Shown piece after piece: positions 1 through 6,134 of a DNA stretch of 10,847 nt. The translations under genes were made by a program, and so were the position numbers. Every line of letters begins with the position of its first letter. Positions within the stretch are counted from its first letter, which is position 1. The stretch is from an uncultured Oscillospiraceae bacterium (GTDB taxonomy: Bacteria > Bacillota > Clostridia > Oscillospirales > Oscillospiraceae), in contig CAKTQP010000058.1 in NCBI GenBank assembly GCA_934597165.1, forward strand, positions 1 to 10,847. The letters are read 5' to 3'. The notes beneath the pieces were generated by a model that worked only from the letters and a program-made list of their open reading frames with translations, was not told the origin of the DNA and did not search any database.

Positions 1-65
1 AATGACGAAAAGCGGAATGAAGTAGACAATATACAATGCGCAGTACACCTCCTGAATCTAGCTGG

Positions 66-99
66 AAAGCCCCACCTGCACGCAGACAGGTGGGGCTTT
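66..99. terminator. Hairpin, probable terminator of the LRR gene
   Basis: A perfect 13-base-pair inverted repeat (AAAGCCCCACCTG at 66-78, its complement at 87-99) with an 8-base loop lies 30 bases beyond the stop codon of the minus-strand LRR gene. The stem ends in CTTT on both strands with no long T-run, so it is a moderate terminator that could act in either direction. It would also close any plus-strand gene ending before position 30. Confidence 0.65.
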
Positions 100-129
100 G
101 ATAAAAGAAAGAGTGGAATGGACAGGATG

Positions 130-1170
130 TCAACCGTTTTTGTATTCAATCTGTGCGTCACAGTTTCCTCCCCAGTACCCGGTTACATCTGAATAGATCA
201 CTGTCCCAGTTTCTTCCCATTCTTTCCGGAAGTCATCCCAACCATCCGTAGAGCCGGTAATCACGATTTTCTGGTCACTGCCGAATCCATAGAAAGCATC
301 CATCCCAACAGACGTCACAGACGCAGGGATCACGAGTTCCGAAATCGAGGTACTATTTTTAAACGCGAAGTGTCCGATTTGCGTTAAGGAATCGGGAAGG
401 TTGATGGAAGATAACTTCGGGCAGTTCTGCATATCCGAAATTACAGATACCGTATTGGGAAGCTGCACAGAAGAAAGATTTTCACAGCTGGCCATTGAGA
501 TTTCTTGCAGGCCATCAGGCAAAACAGCGTCGGTTAATCCATTACAATTATAAATGGAGACGGTGGCTACACCTTGGGGCAAGAAATCAACATCTGACAA
601 GGCACTACATTCTGTAAGGCTTACCTTTGACACCCCTTCTGGCAATTCGATATTCTCCAACATACCACAAGATTCAAAAGAAGCTTCCACTAAACCCTCT
701 GGAAATGCTACGGATGCTATCGCACTGCAATCCACTAATCCGATGTCTGTTGCATAAGCACCGGTCGAAAAATTGATTTCCTCTAAATTTTGGCAACTCT
801 CAATTTGCCCTATATCAATCCCTTCTGAAGTAATGGTGATCGACTTCAGCATAGATGCACCATCAAAGGCGTCGTAGCCAATCTCCTGCACATTCCTCCC
901 CAAAACAATGGATTGAATATCGGAATTATAAAATACCTCCCGGCCAACTTTAACGACAGGAATATCATTATAAGTATCCGGAACAACTACATCTACCTCG
1001 GAACCGCTATAGCCAGTAACAACATAAGAACCCTCGTAAGGCTCATATGTCAGCCCTTCCGTTCCCTCTTTTGTGCTGGGAGCTCCGCTGCCGCAACCGC
1101 TGACCAATGCCATCAGCAACAGCGTGATGGTAACGAACGCGGCGGTAAGCTTTCGCTTGCTTCGTTTCAT
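130..1170 (-). CDS. Leucine-rich-repeat (LRR_5/BspA-like) surface lipoprotein
   Basis: The product is about 346 residues. I chose the ATG at 1170 because it follows a GAAGGGA ribosome site and begins a lipoprotein signal: basic MKRSKRK, a hydrophobic stretch at about 9-22, and lipobox V-S-G-C with the lipidated cysteine at 26. A longer reading back to 1287 would run into the preceding gene. From about residue 40 the protein is a solenoid of roughly 22-residue repeats of the LRR_5 (BspA/TpLRR) type. At least seven successive repeats carry an acidic, Ser or Asn residue, then Cys, then x-x-Leu, followed by a hydrophobic strand and often LPxGV or LPxS. Proteins of this family are anchored outside the cell and usually bind proteins or host surfaces; no ligand can be read from this one. 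It is the second gene of a minus-strand pair, 16 bases after the zinc-ribbon gene. The A+T content is higher than in the right half of the window. Confidence 0.88.
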   Translation of the reverse strand: MKRSKRKLTAAFVTITLLLMALVSGCGSGAPSTKEGTEGLTYEPYEGSYVVTGYSGSEVDVVVPDTYNDIPVVKVGREVFYNSDIQSIVLGRNVQEIGYDAFDGASMLKSITITSEGIDIGQIESCQNLEEINFSTGAYATDIGLVDCSAIASVAFPEGLVEASFESCGMLENIELPEGVSKVSLTECSALSDVDFLPQGVATVSIYNCNGLTDAVLPDGLQEISMASCENLSSVQLPNTVSVISDMQNCPKLSSINLPDSLTQIGHFAFKNSTSISELVIPASVTSVGMDAFYGFGSDQKIVITGSTDGWDDFRKEWEETGTVIYSDVTGYWGGNCDAQIEYKNG

Positions 1171-1186
1171 TTTCCACAGTCCCTTC

Positions 1187-1726
1187 TTAATGTTGTGCCG
1201 TCTGGGAGGCAGCATCCAAGGCCGTGCGATAATAGCTACAAATCGCCCGCGCATCCATCTCCCGCAGGTGCCAATGGCAGTAGACACGAGGCCAGCCGCT
1301 CACCGTATCCCGCTCGCAGCTCTTGCAGAAACGGCAGTCGTTCAGGCAGTGGGAAAGCTCTTTGCCCTCTTTCGCTCTGGCCTTGACCACAGCTGCACCG
1401 CGCAGCTCCTTGATGTGCTGGTAGTGGTAGAAGCCGCACACAGCCACAATGGCGGCAGCCAGGACGAAGCAAATGCCGATCAAGCTGCTGACAAGCTGGC
1501 CTTCCTGGGTGTAAAAGGAATAAAAGGTGCCATAGGGACCGCTGCACTGAATGAAGACATAGAGCAAGAGCAGGAACAGCAGACCGCCTACTTGAAGGCT
1601 CAAGAACTGGGCGGTTTTCCGCTTCCCATATCCGGTGCGGCTGCCGCAGATGGGACAGATTTGATCGTATTCGCCAATGGTGTGTTTACAGCAAGGACAC
1701 AGAGCATTCTTTCTTGTTTGGTTCAT
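1187..1726 (-). CDS. Zinc-ribbon membrane protein with cysteine-rich C-terminus
   Basis: This 179-residue protein matches no named family I recognise. The start at 1726 is chosen over the ATG at 1759 because an AAAGGAG site lies a normal distance upstream. An N-terminal zinc ribbon has paired CxxC knuckles (C10-C13 and C24-C27) ten residues apart. Two hydrophobic helices follow at about 41-60 and 78-100, joined by a short aromatic Gly/Tyr/Phe loop. The tail (about 101-179) starts with basic residues and holds a second Cys/His cluster: C127, C131, C134, C137, C150, H151, H153 and C163. A metal-binding or redox role of that cluster is inference. Helix count and charges suggest both termini face the cytoplasm. 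It is first in a transcript that continues into the LRR lipoprotein gene, and it diverges from a small XRE regulator. Confidence 0.8.
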   Translation of the reverse strand: MNQTRKNALCPCCKHTIGEYDQICPICGSRTGYGKRKTAQFLSLQVGGLLFLLLLYVFIQCSGPYGTFYSFYTQEGQLVSSLIGICFVLAAAIVAVCGFYHYQHIKELRGAAVVKARAKEGKELSHCLNDCRFCKSCERDTVSGWPRVYCHWHLREMDARAICSYYRTALDAASQTAQH

Positions 1727-1783
1727 CACGAAACATCTCCTTTTTCTAGTTGAAAGCATTCAGTAAATGTCTTCCATTTTGAC

Positions 1784-1792
1784 AATATAGCA
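1784..1792 (-). promoter_or_regulatory. Extended -10 promoter for the zinc-ribbon/LRR pair
   Basis: On the minus strand the sequence reads TGC-TATATT, an extended -10 element, with TATATT covering 1784-1789. No convincing -35 is seen at 17 bases; an upstream TTGTCA sits about 20 bases away. The start of transcription would be near 1777, about 50 bases before the ATG at 1726. The site lies next to the inverted repeat at 1802-1837, which would place a bound protein across its upstream side. Confidence 0.45.
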
Positions 1793-1801
1793 TACAATTA
1801 A

Positions 1802-1837
1802 CCCCAGATTGACAAGCAGAAAATGTCAAACCTGGGG
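1802..1837. promoter_or_regulatory. Inverted repeat, candidate operator of the XRE regulator
   Basis: CCCCAGATTGACA (1802-1814) and TGTCAAACCTGGGG (1824-1837) form a near-perfect inverted repeat around a 9-base centre, with one extra base and one mismatch between the arms. The core is TTGACA-N9-TGTCAA. A second, weaker pair (TGTC at 1769-1772, GACA at 1781-1784) lies alongside with an 8-base centre. The repeat sits between the divergent start codons and ends seven bases before the XRE gene's ATG, overlapping its leader. This is the usual arrangement for autorepression by a dimeric HTH protein. A leader hairpin acting in RNA is the alternative. The role as operator is inference. Confidence 0.45.
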
Positions 1838-1844
1838 GAAGAGT

Positions 1845-2114
1845 ATGTTTATCAACAAAGCACCAAATGGGCGGAACAATCTCTGCGGCGCGGCAGTGGC
1901 ACGGCTGCGGAAGGAAATGGGGATTTCTCAACGGGCGCTGGCAGATCAGCTGCAGCTGTTGGGGTTGGATTTAGATAAAAATGCGGTACAGCGGATGGAG
2001 GCAGGGAAACGGTTCATCACGGACATTGAACTGCTGACATTAGCGCAGTGCTTCGGCGTGTCCGTGGAGGCACTCTATCAAGGGTGTCAGAAAACCGAAG
2101 AATCCTGCACATGA
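1845..2114 (+). CDS. Small XRE-family helix-turn-helix regulator
   Basis: An 89-residue protein consisting almost wholly of one DNA-binding domain. The start at 1845 follows a GGGGGAAG ribosome site; a TTG 36 bases earlier lies inside the inverted repeat and is less likely. The HTH_XRE fold spans about residues 12-78: helix 1 VARLRKEMG, then ISQRALADQL, then a recognition segment around KNAVQRMEAGKRF, and the closing LLTLAQCFGVSVEAL. The loop between helices 2 and 3 (LQLLGLDLD) is longer than in the phage Cro/CI type, as in a subgroup common in Clostridia. There is no sensor domain, so any signal must act through a partner or through protein level. It faces the zinc-ribbon/LRR pair across about 118 bases holding the candidate operator, so it probably controls itself and that pair. 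Confidence 0.88.
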   Translation: MFINKAPNGRNNLCGAAVARLRKEMGISQRALADQLQLLGLDLDKNAVQRMEAGKRFITDIELLTLAQCFGVSVEALYQGCQKTEESCT

Positions 2115-2392
2115 CTTTCAAATAACGAAACAGCATTTCATGTGCTGAAATAGCTTAAAAAGCGACAACTACAAAAGCAAAATCAAACGGAAAAGTCCCG
2201 ATTTTTCAGCAGATAAAACATGGTGAAAATGCGCAAAAAACATCATCATTTTTTGTGCGTATCCCTGGAAAACACAAAAATGTGGAAAAACGATTGTGCC
2301 GGGGCGAGATTTTTAGTATAATTTTTAACAATCTCCGACCCCACCGGGAACGGAGCGCTGCCACACAACCAAACCATAGAAGGAGGAACCTC
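2115..2392. other. Intergenic region with two hairpins
   Basis: The 278 bases between the XRE gene and satP hold no convincing gene. An inverted repeat ATTTCA/TGAAAT (2135-2140 and 2146-2151) lies just after the XRE stop; it lacks a T-run and is a poor terminator. A longer A/T-rich repeat pairs 2230-2240 with 2249-2259 (11 pairs, two of them G-U in RNA) around an 8-base loop, about 35 bases upstream of the satP -35 element. The satP promoter and leader occupy the remainder. Confidence 0.5.
2294..2322 (+). promoter_or_regulatory. satP promoter
   Basis: TTGTGC (2294-2299) is separated by exactly 17 bases from a consensus TATAAT (2317-2322). Transcription would begin near 2329, giving a leader of about 64 bases that ends in an AAGGAGG ribosome site before the ATG at 2393. 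Confidence 0.7.
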
Positions 2393-2953
2393 ATGTCTGC
2401 TGAAAAATTGAATCCCGTCAATCCCGGCCCTCTGGGGCTGCTGGGCTTTGGGATGACCACCATCCTGCTCAATCTCCACAACGCGGAGATCATCCCCCTG
2501 TCCATCGTCATCGTTGCCATGGGCTTGGCTCTGGGCGGCGCGGCTCAGATCATCGCCGGAATCCTGGAATTCTGCCACGGCAACACCTTTGGCGGCACCG
2601 CCTTTGTGGCCTACGGCTTTTTCTGGTGGTCGCTGGTCCTGATCTGGGTCTGTCCCTTCGACAGCATCGCCGCCGGAGATTCCACCTCCCTGGGCTTCTA
2701 CCTGCTGCTCTGGGGCATCTTCAGCCTGTTCATGTTCATCGGCACCCTGAAGCACAACCGCATCACCCAGGTGGTCTTTGGCTCCCTGACCGTCCTCTTT
2801 TTCCTGCTCTCCATCGGTGATTTCACCGGTGTCCACGCCATCCACCTGGCTGCCGGCTACGTGGGCATCTTCTGCGGCGCCTGCGCTATTTACAGCGCTG
2901 TCGCCCAGATTTTGAACGCAGAGTATGGCAAGACCGTTCTGCCGGTAGGCTGA
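2393..2953 (+). CDS. satP: Acetate/succinate carrier, GPR1/FUN34/YaaH (SatP) family
   Basis: The product is 186 residues, close to the 188 of Escherichia coli SatP, and is a six-helix inner-membrane protein. The family signature NPGPLGLLGFGMTT is at residues 10-23. The GNTFGGTAF segment (about 63-71), the GTLK motif and the closing YGKTVLPVG also match SatP closely. Family members move acetate, and in some cases succinate, with protons or as channels, in either direction depending on the gradient. In a fermenting anaerobe it could excrete or recapture acetate; the sequence does not decide which. The ATG at 2393 follows an AAGGAGG site and gives the family's usual N-terminus; an open frame back to 2255 is leader sequence. 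It is a single-gene unit with a TATAAT promoter and strong terminator. Confidence 0.93.
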   Translation: MSAEKLNPVNPGPLGLLGFGMTTILLNLHNAEIIPLSIVIVAMGLALGGAAQIIAGILEFCHGNTFGGTAFVAYGFFWWSLVLIWVCPFDSIAAGDSTSLGFYLLLWGIFSLFMFIGTLKHNRITQVVFGSLTVLFFLLSIGDFTGVHAIHLAAGYVGIFCGACAIYSAVAQILNAEYGKTVLPVG

Positions 2954-2974
2954 GCAGACAACGGAACCACGACG

Positions 2975-3003
2975 AAAAGCGCCTGCATTGCAGGCGCTTT
3001 TTT
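2975..3003. terminator. Strong hairpin terminator between satP and serpin 1
   Basis: AAAAGCGCCTGC (2975-2986) pairs perfectly with 2990-3001 around a 3-base loop, and six Ts (2998-3003) follow on the plus strand, 21 bases beyond the satP stop. On the minus strand the stem is followed by a shorter T4 run, so the same hairpin probably also ends serpin 1 transcripts arriving from 3041. Confidence 0.9.
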
Positions 3004-3040
3004 CATGGAAGTCGCAGGAAGGCCGCTGCACATACGTGCG

Positions 3041-4456
3041 CTAGGTAGAAAAAACAATAAACAAATAAAATAGTATTGCTTTTACAAAAAGGAATAAGAG
3101 CCAATAGCGGAAAAATGCATTTGGTTCGTCTTTGGTACACACAAAACCATATATAAACCCCAAAAAAGGGATAGAAAGCAAAATACCAAGCATCGACAAA
3201 TGAGGAAATGGGGCAAACAATTGCATCTTCTGTGTTTCCTGCTCCGGAGGCTGCTCTTCCCTCAATTTGTCCGATATGCGATCACGCTTCTTCTCTCGCA
3301 CAGGCGTTCCCGGTGTCCCAGGAAGCGGCTGACGCACGATGCCGACGAAAAGCGGCATATCATCCCGCCTCGTCAGTACAAAGAGGAATGGCCGATTCAA
3401 TACGAAATCCAGTTCTGTCAACTCTTCCGGCATAGTAGCTGAATCAACCATGCTTATATGTGTAAAGGCGGCAGCGGTACAACCTTTTTCGTCGATCATG
3501 ACCCGCGCTGCGTGTTTGGCTTGAGAGACCTCGACGGGGATTTTTTCCGAGTTGTGCTGAGAACGAACCAGATCATCTAATCCGAGCGATTGGAGGTTCA
3601 CCCCAAGCGATTGGAAGATCGGCTTCAAATCCAGGTCAGTTTGAATATCGAACTTGGGGATAAAGCGGTTGACCCGCATCCGTTTCGATTTCGCCCACCC
3701 CCACGGAGCCCGCACCAGCCGCTGCACCTCTTGGTCTGACCACAAGGACTCCACAGGGACACCTTTGTCCGGAAGGAAAAACCACATCTTCCCGCCATCG
3801 TCCAGAGGCTGCGTGATCGCGGAAAAGCGCTCGCCCCAGTAAAGGTCATCGTTGTCGCTTTGACTGATAAAATCGCAGTACATCTTACCGTTCGGGCTAT
3901 AAAACAGATCCTGAACAGTATCCTCCACATGAAATTCATGCCGCCATTTCGTTTGATAAAACGCAGTAGTGGTCAAAGCCAACACCGTGCTTGCATCGAA
4001 TTGCAACGCTTTCACGGATTCCTGTAACATACTCCCGGTTTGTTGATTGAGCCAGGTTTGGAAGGTTTGGTTGAACTGCTCAGAGCCCATCGTGCCACGA
4101 AAATGATCCGTATCATACCACTCTTTTAACGTCTCTAGAATCGTTTGCTGGTAGGAAAACTGATCCGAGAGCCAAAGTGCAGATGCCAGCTGACAGGCGT
4201 CGGCGTCTTGACTGCACTCATCCCCGCGCAGCAGGTCACGGGTGGATGTCCGTAAGGAATCGGTGTCAGGAACGCCCAAAATAGATAAGATTTGTGCGCG
4301 GGTGTGCTCATCTGCGATCTCCGCTAATATGGCCAAAGCCAAGTAAAGGGAGATGGGTGAGCAGGTTTGATTTTCTGTTTGTTGTGTTGTCAGAAATGCA
4401 TCCAGATGCTTGGCGCAAAAATAATGCAGTCCTATTTGCTCCGGAATAATGGTCAT
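3041..4456 (-). CDS. Serpin 1: protease inhibitor with C-terminal membrane tail
   Basis: This 471-residue protein begins at the ATG at 4456, behind a GAGGG site. It has no signal peptide and enters the serpin fold at once. The serpin domain spans about 8-377, with the CSPISLYLALAIL strand (32-44), FIPKFD (265-270), the hinge E323-K-G-C-T-A-A-A (to 330) and the closing RPFLFVLT and FVGIVRQP. Counting from P14 (C326) puts the cleaved bond near S339-A340, though this loop is two residues longer than in serpin 2 and the bond is uncertain. A C-terminal extension absent from ordinary serpins follows: a Pro-rich linker, a basic stretch at 387-399, and two hydrophobic helices at about 422-440 and 449-469. 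Positive-inside charge places the serpin domain in the cytoplasm, tied to the membrane. It is an obvious paralogue of the neighbouring serpin, but separately transcribed. The tail coding region is very A+T rich. Confidence 0.92.
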   Translation of the reverse strand: MTIIPEQIGLHYFCAKHLDAFLTTQQTENQTCSPISLYLALAILAEIADEHTRAQILSILGVPDTDSLRTSTRDLLRGDECSQDADACQLASALWLSDQFSYQQTILETLKEWYDTDHFRGTMGSEQFNQTFQTWLNQQTGSMLQESVKALQFDASTVLALTTTAFYQTKWRHEFHVEDTVQDLFYSPNGKMYCDFISQSDNDDLYWGERFSAITQPLDDGGKMWFFLPDKGVPVESLWSDQEVQRLVRAPWGWAKSKRMRVNRFIPKFDIQTDLDLKPIFQSLGVNLQSLGLDDLVRSQHNSEKIPVEVSQAKHAARVMIDEKGCTAAAFTHISMVDSATMPEELTELDFVLNRPFLFVLTRRDDMPLFVGIVRQPLPGTPGTPVREKKRDRISDKLREEQPPEQETQKMQLFAPFPHLSMLGILLSIPFLGFIYGFVCTKDEPNAFFRYWLLFLFVKAILFYLFIVFST

Positions 4457-4521
4457 ATGCTTCCCTCTCTTTTTAGGTGGATGAAAAACACTTTTCATCA
4501 TTTTATCTCTAATAATGAGAT

Positions 4522-4550
4522 ATTTTACCACATCAAAAGAGAAAACGCAA
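4522..4550 (-). promoter_or_regulatory. Serpin 1 promoter
   Basis: On the minus strand TTGCGT (4545-4550) is followed after 17 bases by TAAAAT (4522-4527), preceded by TGG to make an extended -10. Transcription would start near 4515. The leader then contains a perfect 8-base-pair hairpin (4480-4487 with 4492-4499) upstream of the ribosome site. This promoter lies beyond the serpin 2 terminator, so the two serpins can be expressed independently. Confidence 0.6.
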
Positions 4551-4561
4551 TCCCTCCTGCC

Positions 4562-4594
4562 AAAAAACGGAGCCACCACTTGGTGGCTCCGTTT
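4562..4594 (-). terminator. Strong terminator of serpin 2
   Basis: A perfect 14-base-pair inverted repeat (4565-4578 with 4581-4594) encloses a 2-base gap; in RNA the top pair or two would open to form the loop. On the minus strand it is followed by six Ts (complement of 4562-4567), 13 bases after the serpin 2 stop. Confidence 0.9.
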
Positions 4595-4606
4595 GGAACT
4601 GCCCAT

Positions 4607-5992
4607 TTACGGCTGTCTCACGATACCCACGAACAGCGGCGAACCGTCTGCTCCGGTGAGCACAAAGAGGAAGGGGCGATCCAGCACAAAATCTACTTCT
4701 TCGGCAGGCGGGGCGGACATGGCATCCACAGACATCACGGTGAACGCAGCGGCGGTGCAGCCGTCCTCGTCAATGGTTACCCGTGCTGCGTGCTTGGCCT
4801 GGGACAGATAGGCAGGCTGTTTGTCCTGGGTCAAGGGGGAGAAATCCGCTTTTTTCCGGTCAAACACATCAGTGATCCCCAACGTGCGCAAGCTCTCCTG
4901 TAAATCCAGGTCGGAAGCGACATCAAATTTAGGGATGGAACGATGGATGGTCAGGTACTTCGTCTGCTTCCAGCCATCCGGATGGGTCAGGAGCTTCTGC
5001 ACCTGCTTGTCCTGTAGCAGCGCTTCTGGGGTTTCCCCGTCCTCCGGACGGAAGAACCACAGGAAGCCGCTGTTTTCCAGCGCTTGGGAGACGGCAGAGA
5101 ATCGGTCGCCCCAGTAGTAGCTGCCTGTACGGCTCTGGTGGAGAAAATCACAGGTCACATCGCCGTCCGAACCATGGAAGGTGTCCGGCTTGGTGTTGGA
5201 CTTGTCAAACTGATCTGTCCACTGGGCACGGTAATATAAGGTGGTGGCCAGGGCGATGAGGGTTTCCGGCTCTAAGGTCACCCCTTCGGCCTGCTCCTTC
5301 AGCATCCCGCCGGTCTGCTCGTTCAGCCAAGTTTGCAGGGCTTTGTTGTAGGAGGCTGAACCCATTTTGCCTCGGAAGGTGCTGGTGTAATAATGCTGCG
5401 CCAGAGCGTCCAGGGTCTTTTGCGCATAGGGCACGTCCTCGTTCAGCCAAAGGGAGGCAGCCAGACGGGAGGTCACTGTGCCGTCATCATTGTAGTTGGC
5501 ATTCCACAGGGCGCTGACCTGCGCTCGCAGGGCGGCAGGGTCTTTGCTGCCCAGCACTTGCAGAATCTGCTTCTGGCTCTCTCCGGTGGTGACCTCAGTG
5601 AGCATCCCCAAGGCTAGGTACAGGTTCAGGGGGGAGCAGACTTGATTGCCCTTCTGCTCTCCCTGGAAGAAGGCGGACAGATGGCTGGCACAGAACTGGT
5701 TCAGGCCATCCTGATAGCCTTTGGGCTGGTTCTGCCGCTTTTGCTGGTCTGCCTGCCAGGCGTCGTAGGCGGCATAAAAGCCATCGTCATCAAACTCTCC
5801 GTTGGATTTCATATAGTCGTTCTCGTTTGGATAGGACGTCATCTTCGGATAGGTGGGCTGTGCCAGGGCATTCTGTGCGAGGGTGGAAGGGGTGGCGGAA
5901 CCGTCCGCGCTGCCGGCGCCGTTCTGGGCGCAGGCGGTCAAACTGGTGACCAAAAGGGCGAAGGACAGCAGCAGTGTGGTCAGTCGTTTCAT
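4607..5992 (-). CDS. Serpin 2: exported lipoprotein protease inhibitor (Met-Ser reactive bond)
   Basis: The product is 461 residues. The start at 5992 follows a perfect AAGGAGG site and begins a lipoprotein signal: MKRL, a hydrophobic core, and lipobox L-T-A-C with the lipidated C21. A linker of about 75 residues separates the anchor from the serpin domain (about 95-461). Recognisable parts are VCSPLNLYLALGM (118-130), SIPKFD (352-357), the hinge E409-D-G-C-T-A-A-A (to 416), and the closing RPFLFVLT and FVGIVRQP. Counting from P14 (C412) gives P1-P1' as M425-S426, followed by A-P-P, like the M-S-I-P-P of human alpha-1-antitrypsin. The small residues at P12-P10 fit an inhibitory serpin. Related gut-bacterial serpins (Bifidobacterium longum, the siropins of Eubacterium siraeum) inhibit elastase-type serine proteases; the same target here is inference. 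It shares a divergent promoter region with the Sel1 gene and precedes its paralogue, serpin 1. Confidence 0.95.
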   Translation of the reverse strand: MKRLTTLLLSFALLVTSLTACAQNGAGSADGSATPSTLAQNALAQPTYPKMTSYPNENDYMKSNGEFDDDGFYAAYDAWQADQQKRQNQPKGYQDGLNQFCASHLSAFFQGEQKGNQVCSPLNLYLALGMLTEVTTGESQKQILQVLGSKDPAALRAQVSALWNANYNDDGTVTSRLAASLWLNEDVPYAQKTLDALAQHYYTSTFRGKMGSASYNKALQTWLNEQTGGMLKEQAEGVTLEPETLIALATTLYYRAQWTDQFDKSNTKPDTFHGSDGDVTCDFLHQSRTGSYYWGDRFSAVSQALENSGFLWFFRPEDGETPEALLQDKQVQKLLTHPDGWKQTKYLTIHRSIPKFDVASDLDLQESLRTLGITDVFDRKKADFSPLTQDKQPAYLSQAKHAARVTIDEDGCTAAAFTVMSVDAMSAPPAEEVDFVLDRPFLFVLTGADGSPLFVGIVRQP

Positions 5993-6055
5993 AAAATACC
6001 TCCTTTTCCTGCGGGGAATCTGCTCCCCGGTGTCGGCGTTGCCTCTTGTCCGCCC

Positions 6056-6084
6056 AGTGTAACACACTTTCCCGGTCAGCACAA
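6056..6084 (-). promoter_or_regulatory. Serpin 2 promoter
   Basis: On the minus strand TTGTGC (6079-6084), a 17-base spacer and TACACT (6056-6061) form a sigma-A-type promoter; TGT just before TACACT gives an extended -10. The -35 hexamer is identical to that of satP. A leader of about 57 bases carries a small G/C hairpin (6012-6029) ahead of the ribosome site. Confidence 0.6.
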
Positions 6085-6126
6085 CGAAAAGGGAGAAAAC
6101 CAGGCTTTCCTTTCCCAAACGAACAT

Positions 6127-6134
6127 GATATACT
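6127..6134 (+). promoter_or_regulatory. Sel1 gene promoter (-10 region)
   Basis: TATACT at 6129-6134 preceded by TG at 6126-6127 makes an extended -10; the -35 position (TTTCCT near 6106-6111) is weak. Transcription would start near 6141, about 33 bases before the ATG at 6174. The serpin 2 promoter points the other way from about 45 bases upstream. Confidence 0.5.

Noticed and set aside
1..25. Possible tail of a plus-strand gene (M-T-K-S-G-M-K then TAG)
   Set aside because: Only seven codons lie in the window, with nothing to identify a protein; the hairpin at 66-99 is equally explained by the LRR gene.
2220..2324. 34-codon plus-strand open frame beginning M-V-K-M-R-K-K-H-H-H
   Set aside because: No ribosome site, it runs through the satP promoter and ends inside TATAAT, and half of it lies in the A/T-rich hairpin.
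2246..3031. Long minus-strand open frame opposite satP
   Set aside because: It is the antisense shadow of satP, rich in Gln, Gly, Asp and Glu as expected from the complement of a GC-rich membrane protein gene; no start signal.
4457..4606. Upstream extension of serpin 1 adding 50 residues
   Set aside because: It would read back through the serpin 1 promoter and the serpin 2 terminator; the ATG at 4456 has its own ribosome site and begins at the family's first helix.
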